Shown here piece after piece: positions 1 through 5,711 of a DNA stretch of 7,967 nt; position 1 is the first letter of the stretch, and every line of letters starts with the position of its first letter. Source of the DNA: Dehalococcoidia bacterium (GTDB taxonomy: Bacteria > Chloroflexota > Dehalococcoidia > E44-bin15); contig DAOUVR010000047.1 in NCBI GenBank assembly GCA_030667555.1, forward strand, positions 1 to 7,967. Direction: 5' to 3'. Under the pieces are notes generated by a model. The model saw nothing but the letters and a program-made list of their open reading frames with translations. It searched no databases and was not told where the DNA came from. The position numbers and the translations under genes were made by a program.

Positions 1-881
1 ATAACAGTGCCTTTGCCTGGATAGGGAGGATATGGGAATGGGGCTACCATCACCAGGGCGATGAGAAATGATGGCACGCCGATAATACAAAGGTAGTCGG
101 TTGACTTGCCCCTCAGGTGATCGACGATGTATTGAATCATAATATAGGCGGCTATTATGAATACGAAGAGCAGCGCACCAACCCAGCAAAGAAGATATAC
201 TCCCAGGGTTATTCCTGTTAACAGGGCATAAATCAGGGGCTTCCTGAGATTCCTCCAGTCCCTGCTCCATATATGGGCAAAAGATATCTCTTTTTCCCTG
301 GCGCTCTTGATCGCCAATATCAAGAACAGGGCCGCTATCGCACTGAAGAGAACCTCGGCTACATGGTGGTCGGTAAATCCCAGCATAGAGCGGAAGAGGA
401 ACTCACCTGGCATGATGGCAATTAGACCAGCGGACAGCAATCCGACATTGCGGTTAAACAGTTCCTTTCCAATGAAGTACACCGGTATGGTGACCAAGGC
501 CCCCAGAATAGCAGGGAAATATGCACCCACTACTTCTATAGTGTGCTGGCTTGGTGAGCCCAGGCCAACGACCCATATCACAAATCCAAGAAGAATGTCG
601 AAGAAGGGGGCAAAAGGCGCATGTTGTCCATAGGGAAAGAAGGTAAAAGGGTCGAAGGTAATGCGGTGGGGGAAGTGTTGCACCAGGTTCTCAACCACGC
701 GCATGTGATACCAGGGGTCGTTCAGTCCGAACCTAACCCAGTCTCCTACAAATACGCCTTCATAAGGCAGACATACGCGCAGGGATAAGGCAACGCCAAA
801 AATCATGAGCAGTATAATGGCGTATATTGCTTTGGGGGAGAGACGTGTCCCTATTGTTGTTATGAGACTGCTCATTTTCAT
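1..881 (-). CDS. STT3/AglB-family oligosaccharyltransferase, N-terminal part (cut by window start)
   Basis: Reading the minus strand from the ATG at 881 gives 293 open codons running off the window edge, so the C-terminal part is missing. The protein is strongly hydrophobic. A first membrane segment lies at about residues 18-36, and several more follow at about 94-107, 118-137, 147-158, 175-191, 216-250 and 263-281. The first external loop holds NDPWYHMR (Asp55) followed by HFP, FDP and FPYG, the STT3 first-loop signature. A second acidic motif, DHH at 171-173 followed by VAE, matches the archaeal AglB metal-binding DxH pattern rather than the usual bacterial PglB form. Family members transfer a lipid-linked oligosaccharide to asparagine of secreted proteins, outside the membrane. 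The WWDYG sequon-binding motif would lie beyond the window. An in-frame stop at 888-890 fixes the start to 881 or the ATG at 875. No Shine-Dalgarno sequence is visible. The family call is confident; the glycan and targets are unknown. Confidence 0.88.
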   Translation of the reverse strand, partial: MKMSSLITTIGTRLSPKAIYAIILLMIFGVALSLRVCLPYEGVFVGDWVRFGLNDPWYHMRVVENLVQHFPHRITFDPFTFFPYGQHAPFAPFFDILLGFVIWVVGLGSPSQHTIEVVGAYFPAILGALVTIPVYFIGKELFNRNVGLLSAGLIAIMPGEFLFRSMLGFTDHHVAEVLFSAIAALFLILAIKSAREKEISFAHIWSRDWRNLRKPLIYALLTGITLGVYLLCWVGALLFVFIIAAYIMIQYIVDHLRGKSTDYLCIIGVPSFLIALVMVAPFPYPPYPGKGTV

Positions 882-891
882 GAGATTCTAT

Positions 892-920
892 ACCATATAC
901 TGGCCAAAGGCAACTTGCAA
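892..920 (-). promoter_or_regulatory. Candidate sigma-70-like promoter for the STT3 gene
   Basis: On the minus strand, TTGCAA (915-920) and TATGGT (892-897) are separated by 17 nt. Each matches the consensus at four of six positions. The -10 box ends 10 nt before the ATG at 881, so a transcript from here would have almost no leader, in keeping with the missing Shine-Dalgarno sequence. A second possible -10 (TATAGA) sits a few bases closer to the ATG. This is a weak call made by eye. Confidence 0.3.
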
Positions 921-1000
921 TAAGTCTCATATGCCAGCTTCAAGCAGGTGCCGCTGACAAGCCGGCGCCACCAAAAGTCTGTGATTTCGCCCACGTTCCC

Positions 1001-1029
1001 TTGACACATCGGTCGTAAATAGCTAACAT
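1001..1029 (+). promoter_or_regulatory. Sigma-70-like promoter for rpsU-yqeY
   Basis: A perfect -35 box TTGACA (1001-1006) is followed after 17 nt by TAACAT (1024-1029), a good -10 box. Transcription would begin near 1036, leaving a leader of about 30 nt before the GTG of rpsU. That leader contains a G-rich Shine-Dalgarno sequence at about 1051-1060. This is the clearest full promoter in the window. Confidence 0.65.
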
Positions 1030-1036
1030 ATGTCAA
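1001..1036. repeat. Imperfect inverted repeat spanning the rpsU promoter
   Basis: TTGACACAT (1001-1009) and ATATGTCAA (1028-1036) are inverted copies with one mismatch in nine, separated by 18 nt. The left arm is the -35 box and the right arm overlaps the end of the -10 box and the expected transcription start. This geometry could suit a repressor dimer or tetramer, but a 9-bp imperfect repeat can also arise by chance. Confidence 0.3.
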
Positions 1037-1066
1037 GTAGATGGACCATGGAAAGGGGGGGATCAT

Positions 1067-1249
1067 GTGGCAGATGTAATGCTTTCTGATACTGAGAGCT
1101 TCGATAGTCTCCTCAGGCGATTCAATCGGAAGGTGCAGCATGAGGGTATTCTGTCTGAGGTGAGGCGAAGGAATCACTACGAGAAGCCCTCTACAACGCG
1201 TAAGAAGAAAGAAGCGGCAAAGCGACGAAAAAGCGCCCGAAGCAGCTAG
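1067..1249 (+). CDS. rpsU: Small ribosomal subunit protein S21 (bS21)
   Basis: This 60-residue, very basic protein is S21, a small 30S-subunit protein that binds near the 3' end of 16S rRNA and helps translation initiation. The family core is plain: ESFDSLLRRFNRKVQ, then GILSEVRRRNHYEKPS, then a lysine/arginine-rich tail ending at residue 60. Length is normal for the family. The start is GTG at 1067, chosen because a strong G-rich ribosome-binding site (1051-1060) lies about six bases upstream. The in-frame ATG four codons later would cut into the usual N-terminal strand. It is first in a two-gene unit with yqeY, 27 nt downstream, and is probably transcribed from the promoter at 1001-1029. 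S21 and YqeY are neighbours in many bacteria. Confidence 0.93.
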   Translation: MADVMLSDTESFDSLLRRFNRKVQHEGILSEVRRRNHYEKPSTTRKKKEAAKRRKSARSS

Positions 1250-1276
1250 AGAAGAGTCGTTGCGTAGTAAAGCGAA

Positions 1277-1726
1277 ATGGAACTGGAAGAAAGGCTTACC
1301 GCTGACTTAAGAGAGGCAGCTAAGAAAGGCGATGCTGTCCGAAGATCGGTGATCCGCTTGGTTATCGCAGGAAAGAAGAACGTAGAGAAAGCCAAGGGAG
1401 TTCCCCTCGACAATTCGGGTATTATCGATGTTATTGCCAAGGAAGTGAAGCAGCACCGAGAGAGCATCGCCGAGTTTTCTAAGGGAAACCGCCAGGACCT
1501 GGTTGCCAAAGAGGAGGCGGAATTAGCTGTTCTACTTGAGTACTTGCCAAAACAGATGAGTCATGAGGAGATAGTAGAGGCTGCCCGCGGGATAATTGAA
1601 CAGGTTGGGGCCTGTGGCCCTGGGGATAAGGGTAAGGTGATGGCTCAGCTTATGCCCCAGATCAAAGGGAAGGCTGACGGGCGTGAGGTGAGCGATATGG
1701 TGTCCGAATTGCTCTCTGAATTATAG
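1277..1726 (+). CDS. yqeY: GatB/YqeY domain protein
   Basis: This 149-residue protein is a full-length YqeY-family member. The N-terminal helical part (MELEERLTADLREAAKKGD, then VRRSVIRLVIAGKKNVE) and the C-terminal part (LLEYLPKQMSHEEI, then GDKGKVMAQLMPQIKGKADGR) both match the family pattern. The C-terminal half resembles the tail domain of GatB, the amidotransferase subunit that corrects misacylated Glu-tRNA(Gln) or Asp-tRNA(Asn), so a tRNA-related role is often supposed, but the molecular function of YqeY is not established. A stop codon directly upstream (1268-1270) makes the ATG at 1277 the only reasonable start. No convincing Shine-Dalgarno sequence precedes it, so it may depend on translation of rpsU. 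A terminator-like hairpin follows about 46 nt after the stop. Confidence 0.9.
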   Translation: MELEERLTADLREAAKKGDAVRRSVIRLVIAGKKNVEKAKGVPLDNSGIIDVIAKEVKQHRESIAEFSKGNRQDLVAKEEAELAVLLEYLPKQMSHEEIVEAARGIIEQVGACGPGDKGKVMAQLMPQIKGKADGREVSDMVSELLSEL

Positions 1727-1772
1727 TTTAGAACGGAACGCCTGCTAGCTGTTTTCTTTTAGATTTATTACC

Positions 1773-1808
1773 AAAAACCGCACTACAAGAACGGAAGGTG
1801 CGGTTTTT
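1773..1808 (+). terminator. Rho-independent terminator after yqeY
   Basis: An 11-bp perfect stem, AAAAACCGCAC (1773-1783) with GTGCGGTTTTT (1798-1808), encloses a 14-nt loop. The A-run and T-run form the base of the stem, so it could work in both directions. Its place just past yqeY marks the end of the rpsU-yqeY unit. It also argues against starting rplI upstream, at the in-frame ATG at 1798 inside this stem. Confidence 0.8.
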
Positions 1809-1854
1809 CTATTCTCCACCCAGTGTCTCTGTGAGGGGCGTTAAAAATGTCAAC

Positions 1855-1881
1855 AGGGATTTGAAAAATCCCTTTTTATTT
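1855..1881 (+). terminator. Second terminator-like hairpin, just upstream of the rplI promoter
   Basis: AGGGATTT (1855-1862) pairs with AAATCCCT (1866-1873) around a GAA loop, giving an 8-bp stem followed by a T-rich tract (TTTTTATTT, 1873-1881). It has the shape of an intrinsic terminator, though only three pairs are G-C. The T-tract falls where the -35 region of the rplI promoter should lie. It may be a backup terminator insulating rplI from rpsU-yqeY transcripts. Confidence 0.55.
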
Positions 1882-1895
1882 CCTAATTGTTGGGT

Positions 1896-1901
1896 TATAA
1901 T
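1896..1901 (+). promoter_or_regulatory. Consensus -10 box (TATAAT) of the rplI-dnaB operon promoter
   Basis: A perfect TATAAT ends 10 nt before the ATG of rplI. The -35 region, 17-18 nt upstream, is only T-rich (about 1872-1878), with no good TTGACA match. Transcription would start near 1908, leaving only about three or four leader bases, which fits the absence of a Shine-Dalgarno sequence before rplI. Confidence 0.5.
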
Positions 1902-1911
1902 GTGTGGCAAG

Positions 1912-2364
1912 ATGAGAGTAATATTGCTTCAGGACGTGTCGGGTTTAGGGAGGGCTGGGGAGGTTAAGGAGGTGGCCGATGGCTACGGGAGGAACTTTCT
2001 CTTTCCTAAAAAGCTTGCTGAGTTTGCCTCTCCTTCCTTGTTGAAGCGGATTGAGGAGCAGCATCAAGCTGAGGCGCGTCGCCAGCTCGCCGCTGATGCT
2101 GAGTTTCTGAGCCTTGCTCAGACCCTGGAGGGAGTAGAGGTTGTCATTAAGGCCAAGGTGGGAGCGCAGGGTCGCCTTTATGGGGCGGTCACCAGCAGCG
2201 ACATCGCTGAGGGAATTCATCGAGTGGTGGGGCACGACATAGATAAGAGGAAGATCGAGCTTGAAGAGCCTATTCACCAGTTGGGTCAATACGACGTGGT
2301 GGTGAGGCTGTCAGGGGAGCTTGTACCTAAGATAAAGGTTATTGTTGAGGGGGATAATGGTTAG
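1912..2364 (+). CDS. rplI: Large ribosomal subunit protein L9 (bL9)
   Basis: From the ATG at 1912 this is 150 residues, the normal length for L9, a 50S protein that binds 23S rRNA near the L1 stalk and helps keep reading frame. The N-terminal domain opens with MRVILLQDVSGLGRAGEV and contains GYGRNFLFPKKLA, the RNA-binding signature at about residues 24-36. A long charged linking helix runs over about 41-75. The C-terminal domain contains GRLYGAVTSSDIAEGI. The frame is open 38 codons further upstream to an ATG at 1798, but that stretch covers both hairpins and the -10 box and has no L9 similarity, so it is rejected. It leads a tightly packed operon, with dnaB starting 2 nt after its stop; rplI-dnaB is a widespread bacterial gene pair. 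Confidence 0.95.
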   Translation: MRVILLQDVSGLGRAGEVKEVADGYGRNFLFPKKLAEFASPSLLKRIEEQHQAEARRQLAADAEFLSLAQTLEGVEVVIKAKVGAQGRLYGAVTSSDIAEGIHRVVGHDIDKRKIELEEPIHQLGQYDVVVRLSGELVPKIKVIVEGDNG

Positions 2365-2366
2365 CG

Positions 2367-3716
2367 ATGGTCGCCGAAACGCTGCCCCCGCACGATATTG
2401 AGGCTGAGGAGTCGGTAGTCGGGTCCCTGCTCATCGATAGCGATGGCATTTTTAGCATCGCCACCTTCCTAACGCCGGGCGACTTCTATCGGGAGAAAAA
2501 TCAGTGGGCCTATGAAGCCTGTTTTTCTCTTTATGAACGAAACGAGGCCATAGACCAAGTCACCGTGGCCCATGAGCTCGAACACCGGGGCAGGTTGGAG
2601 GCGGTGGGAGGTCCCGCTTATCTAAGCTATCTTGTTTCCATTGTGCCTACATCGGTGCATATCGAGCACTACGCCAGGATTGTGCACCGCATGTCGATTA
2701 TGCGACGATTGATCGGTGCGGCGGAACAGATCAAGGCAATCGGTTACGAGGCGGGACCGGACATCGATGAGTCCCTCGGTAAGGCAGAGGATGTCCTTTT
2801 CCGCTTGCGCTATGGTCAGCGCCCCCGCGATTTTGTCTCGATCCGCGAGCTCCTTGACAGGTACTTCGAGGAAAGCGAGATTCGTACCTTCGAGGGGGAG
2901 GTCGTATACAGCGGTTTTCGGGTGCTGGATGATATCATTGGAGGGCTGCGGCGCTCCGATATGATAGTGCTTGCCGCCAGGCCGAGTCTAGGTAAAACGA
3001 GCCTCGCCCTGGGCATCGCCAGGAATGCCGCAGTCCAGCATGGAGCCCATGTCGCTATCTTCAGTGTGGAGATGTCACGGGCACAACTGGTGCAGCGCTT
3101 GCTCTCCAGCGAGGCAGGGGTGGATACCAAGAGATTGCGCCTTGGCGAGCAGACGGAGGCAGAGGAGAGAAGGATGATGGAGGCCACGGGTGTTCTCTCC
3201 GAAGCGCCGATCTTTATCGATGACTCGCCCGCCTTGAGGGTGGTGGAGATGAAATCCAAGGCGCGGCGGCTTCACTACGAGCGGGGCATCGACCTTGTAG
3301 TCGTCGATTATATGCAATTGATACGGGGCGATGGCAGGGAGAACCGGGTTCAGGAAGTCACTGAGATCTCTCGCTCTCTCAAGGAGCTCGCCCGCGAGTT
3401 GAATGTGCCCGTGATTGCTGTCTCTCAGCTCTCCAGGGCTCCAATGGGTCGGCCATCTCACCGTCCCCAGCTTTCCGACCTCAGGGAGAGCGGCGCTATC
3501 GAGCAGGATGCCGATGTAGTGGTCTTCATCCACCGGGATGATATGTACATAAAGGAGGATGAGTGGAATAAGCGGCATCCCGATGAGCCTTACCCCAGAG
3601 GTGTTGCTGAAATCATCGTGGAGAAGCACCGCAATGGACCTGTTGGTGAGGGGAAATTGCGGTTTCTGGCGAGAACGGTAAAATTCGCTGACTATGAAGT
3701 GGAGAGGGTGGGATGA
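2367..3716 (+). CDS. dnaB: Replicative DNA helicase DnaB
   Basis: This 449-residue protein is the hexameric helicase that unwinds DNA at the replication fork and recruits primase. The N-terminal helical domain begins PPHDIEAEESVVGSLL (residues 7-22) and extends to about 110. A linker follows, then the RecA-like motor domain from about 180. Walker A is ARPSLGKTS (204-212), Walker B is VVVDYMQL (311-318), and SQLSR (353-357) and DLRESGAIEQDAD (371-383) are conserved DnaB motifs. EKHRNGPVG (419-427) carries the likely arginine finger. Length is normal and no intein interrupts the motifs. The start lies 2 nt after the rplI stop, with a GAGGGGG ribosome-binding stretch about 12 nt upstream. The stop overlaps the start of the DnaD-like gene by 4 nt (ATGA), implying coupled translation. 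Confidence 0.96.
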   Translation: MVAETLPPHDIEAEESVVGSLLIDSDGIFSIATFLTPGDFYREKNQWAYEACFSLYERNEAIDQVTVAHELEHRGRLEAVGGPAYLSYLVSIVPTSVHIEHYARIVHRMSIMRRLIGAAEQIKAIGYEAGPDIDESLGKAEDVLFRLRYGQRPRDFVSIRELLDRYFEESEIRTFEGEVVYSGFRVLDDIIGGLRRSDMIVLAARPSLGKTSLALGIARNAAVQHGAHVAIFSVEMSRAQLVQRLLSSEAGVDTKRLRLGEQTEAEERRMMEATGVLSEAPIFIDDSPALRVVEMKSKARRLHYERGIDLVVVDYMQLIRGDGRENRVQEVTEISRSLKELARELNVPVIAVSQLSRAPMGRPSHRPQLSDLRESGAIEQDADVVVFIHRDDMYIKEDEWNKRHPDEPYPRGVAEIIVEKHRNGPVGEGKLRFLARTVKFADYEVERVG

Positions 3717-4405
3717 AGCCCTTTGCTGGTTTCCCACAAAAGATGCGCTTTACCCCGCTGCCTAATATTTTCTTTAGCGACCTTCTTCCGCACATCGATG
3801 ATATCAGTGAGCTCAAGATAACGCTTCACATATTCTGGAGCCTTTATCAAAAGCGGGGGTACCCCAAATTTGTCACCTATGGTGAGCTTCTTGGCGATAA
3901 GACGCTTATGGCGGGTATCGTCAATGCGGACGGGCTTCGTGAGGGCTTGGAGCGGGCTTTATCGCGGGGCACCCTGATTCATTTGACATTGGAAAGGGAG
4001 GGGAGGAGCGAGGAACTCTACTTTCTAAATACCGAGAGCGATAGGGTAGCACTAGCTAAGGTTGCCAGAGGGGAGATTGACCTGGGTGCTTTGCCGAGGA
4101 GAGTGCCATGTCAGGAGGCAAAGGAGCAACCTAATATCTTCACCCTCTATGAGGAGAACATCGGCATGCTTACACCGATGATCGCTGAGGAGCTAAAGGA
4201 GGCAGAGAGGGTCTACCCCGCCTCCTGGATCGAGGATGCCTTTAAGGAGGCGGTGAGCCTGAACGTACGCAAATGGCGGTACATCTCAAGTATACTGGAG
4301 CGCTGGGCTGATGAAGGTAAGAAGTATGGAAAGCCTGGGAGAGATTCTAAAGAGGACAGGGACAAATATATCAAGGGCAGATACGGACACGTGGTCAAGC
4401 GTTGA
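3713..4405 (+). CDS. DnaD-domain primosome-like protein
   Basis: This 230-residue protein has two visible parts. Residues about 13-115 (TPLPNIFFSDLLPHIDD, then helices with FVTYGELL and a strand-like LIHLTLEREG) fit the winged-helix N-terminal domain of DnaD-like proteins. Residues 141-202 form the DnaD C-terminal domain: NIFTLYEENIGMLTPMIAEE, then YPASWIEDAFKEAV, then WRYISSILERW. The last segment carries the Y-I-L-W motif used for DNA binding. The tail (203-230) is lysine/arginine rich and probably disordered. In Firmicutes, DnaD works with DnaB and DnaI in assembling the replicative helicase at origins and restart sites. Its position between the helicase and an AAA+ loader supports the same role here, although sequence alone cannot separate it from phage-type DnaD proteins. 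Good ribosome-binding sequence GGAGAGGG lies at 3701-3708. It overlaps dnaB by 4 nt and the next gene by 80 nt. Confidence 0.87.
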   Translation: MKPFAGFPQKMRFTPLPNIFFSDLLPHIDDISELKITLHIFWSLYQKRGYPKFVTYGELLGDKTLMAGIVNADGLREGLERALSRGTLIHLTLEREGRSEELYFLNTESDRVALAKVARGEIDLGALPRRVPCQEAKEQPNIFTLYEENIGMLTPMIAEELKEAERVYPASWIEDAFKEAVSLNVRKWRYISSILERWADEGKKYGKPGRDSKEDRDKYIKGRYGHVVKR

Positions 4406-5183
4406 AAGCGGTGAGCAGGTCACCGATGCTGAGAAGTGCCCGTTATGCAGGGGAGCAGGATTTGTCCATCCGTTGCTTCCTTCGGGGCGTCCCGATTTCA
4501 CCAGGGTGGTTCCATGCCAGTGCAATCAAGGGGAGCCTGAAGAAGAGCATTTGCTGCGCCTGCGGCAAGAAAGTGGAGACCTTGCGCTCAAGCTGCTTCG
4601 TAATATGACCTTCGAAAACTTTGACCGTAGGCGAGTTAATCTGCCTCTTGAGGAGCAAAAGAATTTGGAATGGGCTTTTAACGAGGCGCGCAGATTCGCC
4701 GAGGCACCGAAGGACTGGATAGTATTTCTTGGTTTTAATGGCTGTGGCAAAACACATCTGGCTGCTGCCATCGGCAATTATCAGTTGCAAAAAGGCAGGC
4801 CTGTATTTTTTAAGGTGGTTCCCGACCTCCTTGATTACCTTCGTGCCACCTTCAGCCCGGATAGCACGGTGACCTATGATGAATATTTCGACAAGGTCAG
4901 GAATGCACCGCTGCTTATTCTCGATGACTTTGGGGAGCAGGCGAGTACTCCCTGGGCCCAGGAGAAGCTCTACCAGGTGATCAACTATCGCTATAATGCG
5001 CAGCTGCCGACGGTGATCACTACCTGTTTGGCCTTAGAAGATATCGAAACCCGAATAGGCTCGCGACTGGCGGACAACAGTATGAGCTCAAATGTCAACA
5101 TCATGGCTCCTGATTACCGCTCTGATTTTGCCCCTTCGGAGGAGGGAAAACAGCAAGCCCGTCGGTTGAGGAGGAGACGCTAG
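4326..5183 (+). CDS. DnaC/DnaI-like AAA+ helicase loader with N-terminal zinc-finger-like motif
   Basis: From the ATG at 4326 this is 285 residues. An N-terminal part carries four cysteines, CPLC (38-41) and CQC (64-66), a likely zinc site comparable to the N-terminal region of DnaI/DnaC loaders that contacts the helicase. The AAA+ domain follows: Walker A GFNGCGKTHLA (136-146), Walker B LLILDDFGEQ (196-205), a sensor-1 region PTVITT, and an arginine-finger region ETRIGSRL (241-248). The tail ends in a basic RRLRRRR. An in-frame ATG at 4311 is possible, but 4326 has an AAGG ribosome-binding site 8 nt upstream and 4311 has none. IstB, the transposon ATPase, belongs to the same superfamily. No transposase is present, and the helicase neighbours favour a loader that places DnaB on DNA using ATP. 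The gene overlaps the DnaD-like gene by 80 nt. Confidence 0.85.
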   Translation: MESLGEILKRTGTNISRADTDTWSSVESGEQVTDAEKCPLCRGAGFVHPLLPSGRPDFTRVVPCQCNQGEPEEEHLLRLRQESGDLALKLLRNMTFENFDRRRVNLPLEEQKNLEWAFNEARRFAEAPKDWIVFLGFNGCGKTHLAAAIGNYQLQKGRPVFFKVVPDLLDYLRATFSPDSTVTYDEYFDKVRNAPLLILDDFGEQASTPWAQEKLYQVINYRYNAQLPTVITTCLALEDIETRIGSRLADNSMSSNVNIMAPDYRSDFAPSEEGKQQARRLRRRR

Positions 5184-5186
5184 GCT

Positions 5187-5711
5187 ATGGTGAACTCCCC
5201 TGTTTTGGTGCTAAATCAAAACTACGAGCCGCTTAATGTCGCCCGTGCACGCCGGGCGGTGGTTCTACTTCTTCGAGGCAAGGCTGAACTACTGGAGAAT
5301 GGCGCCGGGGTTATCCACACCATTAATGAGCTCATTCCCCTCCCTTCGGTGATCCGCCTCGTTTATCTGGTGAAGCGCCCCCGTCTTCAAAGGAAGTTAA
5401 CTCGCCACGAGGTGTTCCGCCGCGATGGATACACCTGTCAGTATTGCGGCAGGCACACTAAGGAGCTTACTCTGGATCATGTGATCCCACGTTACAAAGG
5501 GGGAAAACACGTCTGGGAGAATGTGGTGAGTGCGTGCATCCCTTGCAACAATCGCAAAGCAGGATGCACCCCTGAGGAGGCGGGAATGAGGCTCATTCGC
5601 CAGCCATCCGCTCCTCATGTTAGCGGCTACTTTATCCCCTATGAGTATATTCACGGGCACAGCGAATGGCAGAAGTTTGTTCCCGTCTCGCATAGAGTTA
5701 AGCAGAATTAA
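5187..5711 (+). CDS. HNH nuclease-fold protein
   Basis: This 174-residue protein has an HNH domain at about residues 70-130. CQYC (84-87) and CIPC (117-120) form the usual structural zinc pair, and LDHVIPRYKGG (96-106) supplies Asp97-His98 of the catalytic beta-beta-alpha-metal site. Asn112 and Asn121 complete the pattern. The N-terminal 65 residues (PVLVLNQNYEPLNVARARRAV and VIRLVYLVKR) match a widespread stand-alone HNH family whose cellular role is not known. No partner methylase or specificity subunit is nearby, so it does not look like a restriction system. It begins 3 nt after the loader gene with a good GAGGAGGAG ribosome-binding site (5168-5176), so it is probably co-transcribed with the helicase-loading genes. 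Its stop codon overlaps the ricT stop on the other strand. Confidence 0.85.
   Translation: MVNSPVLVLNQNYEPLNVARARRAVVLLLRGKAELLENGAGVIHTINELIPLPSVIRLVYLVKRPRLQRKLTRHEVFRRDGYTCQYCGRHTKELTLDHVIPRYKGGKHVWENVVSACIPCNNRKAGCTPEEAGMRLIRQPSAPHVSGYFIPYEYIHGHSEWQKFVPVSHRVKQN

Noticed and set aside
947..969. Hairpin GGTGCCG / CGGCGCC with a 9-nt loop
   Set aside because: The stem is short, contains one G-T pair and has no T-run. It could be chance, so it is not listed as a terminator or RNA element.
878..1177. A 99-codon open frame on the minus strand across the divergent promoter region
   Set aside because: It runs antisense through rpsU and the promoter. The protein has no recognisable family features and an odd composition, and there is no ribosome-binding site.
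1798..1911. Upstream in-frame extension of rplI (38 extra codons from an ATG at 1798)
   Set aside because: It overlaps the terminator, the second hairpin and the TATAAT box, lacks a ribosome-binding site, and L9 proteins begin at the MRVILL residue encoded at 1912.
3075..3737. A 220-codon open frame on the minus strand inside dnaB
   Set aside because: It is antisense to a highly conserved helicase coding region and its translation resembles no known protein, so it is a by-product of codon composition.
4311..4325. Five-codon longer start for the loader gene (ATG at 4311)
   Set aside because: No ribosome-binding site precedes it, while the ATG at 4326 has AAGG 8 nt upstream. It cannot be fully excluded.
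4326..5183. Reading the AAA+ gene as IstB of an insertion sequence
   Set aside because: No IstA transposase or terminal inverted repeats are visible, and the gene sits inside a helicase operon with a DnaD-domain neighbour.
5187..5711. HNH gene as a homing endonuclease or restriction enzyme
   Set aside because: It is not inside an intron or intein, no methylase is nearby, and it is in a tightly spaced core operon.
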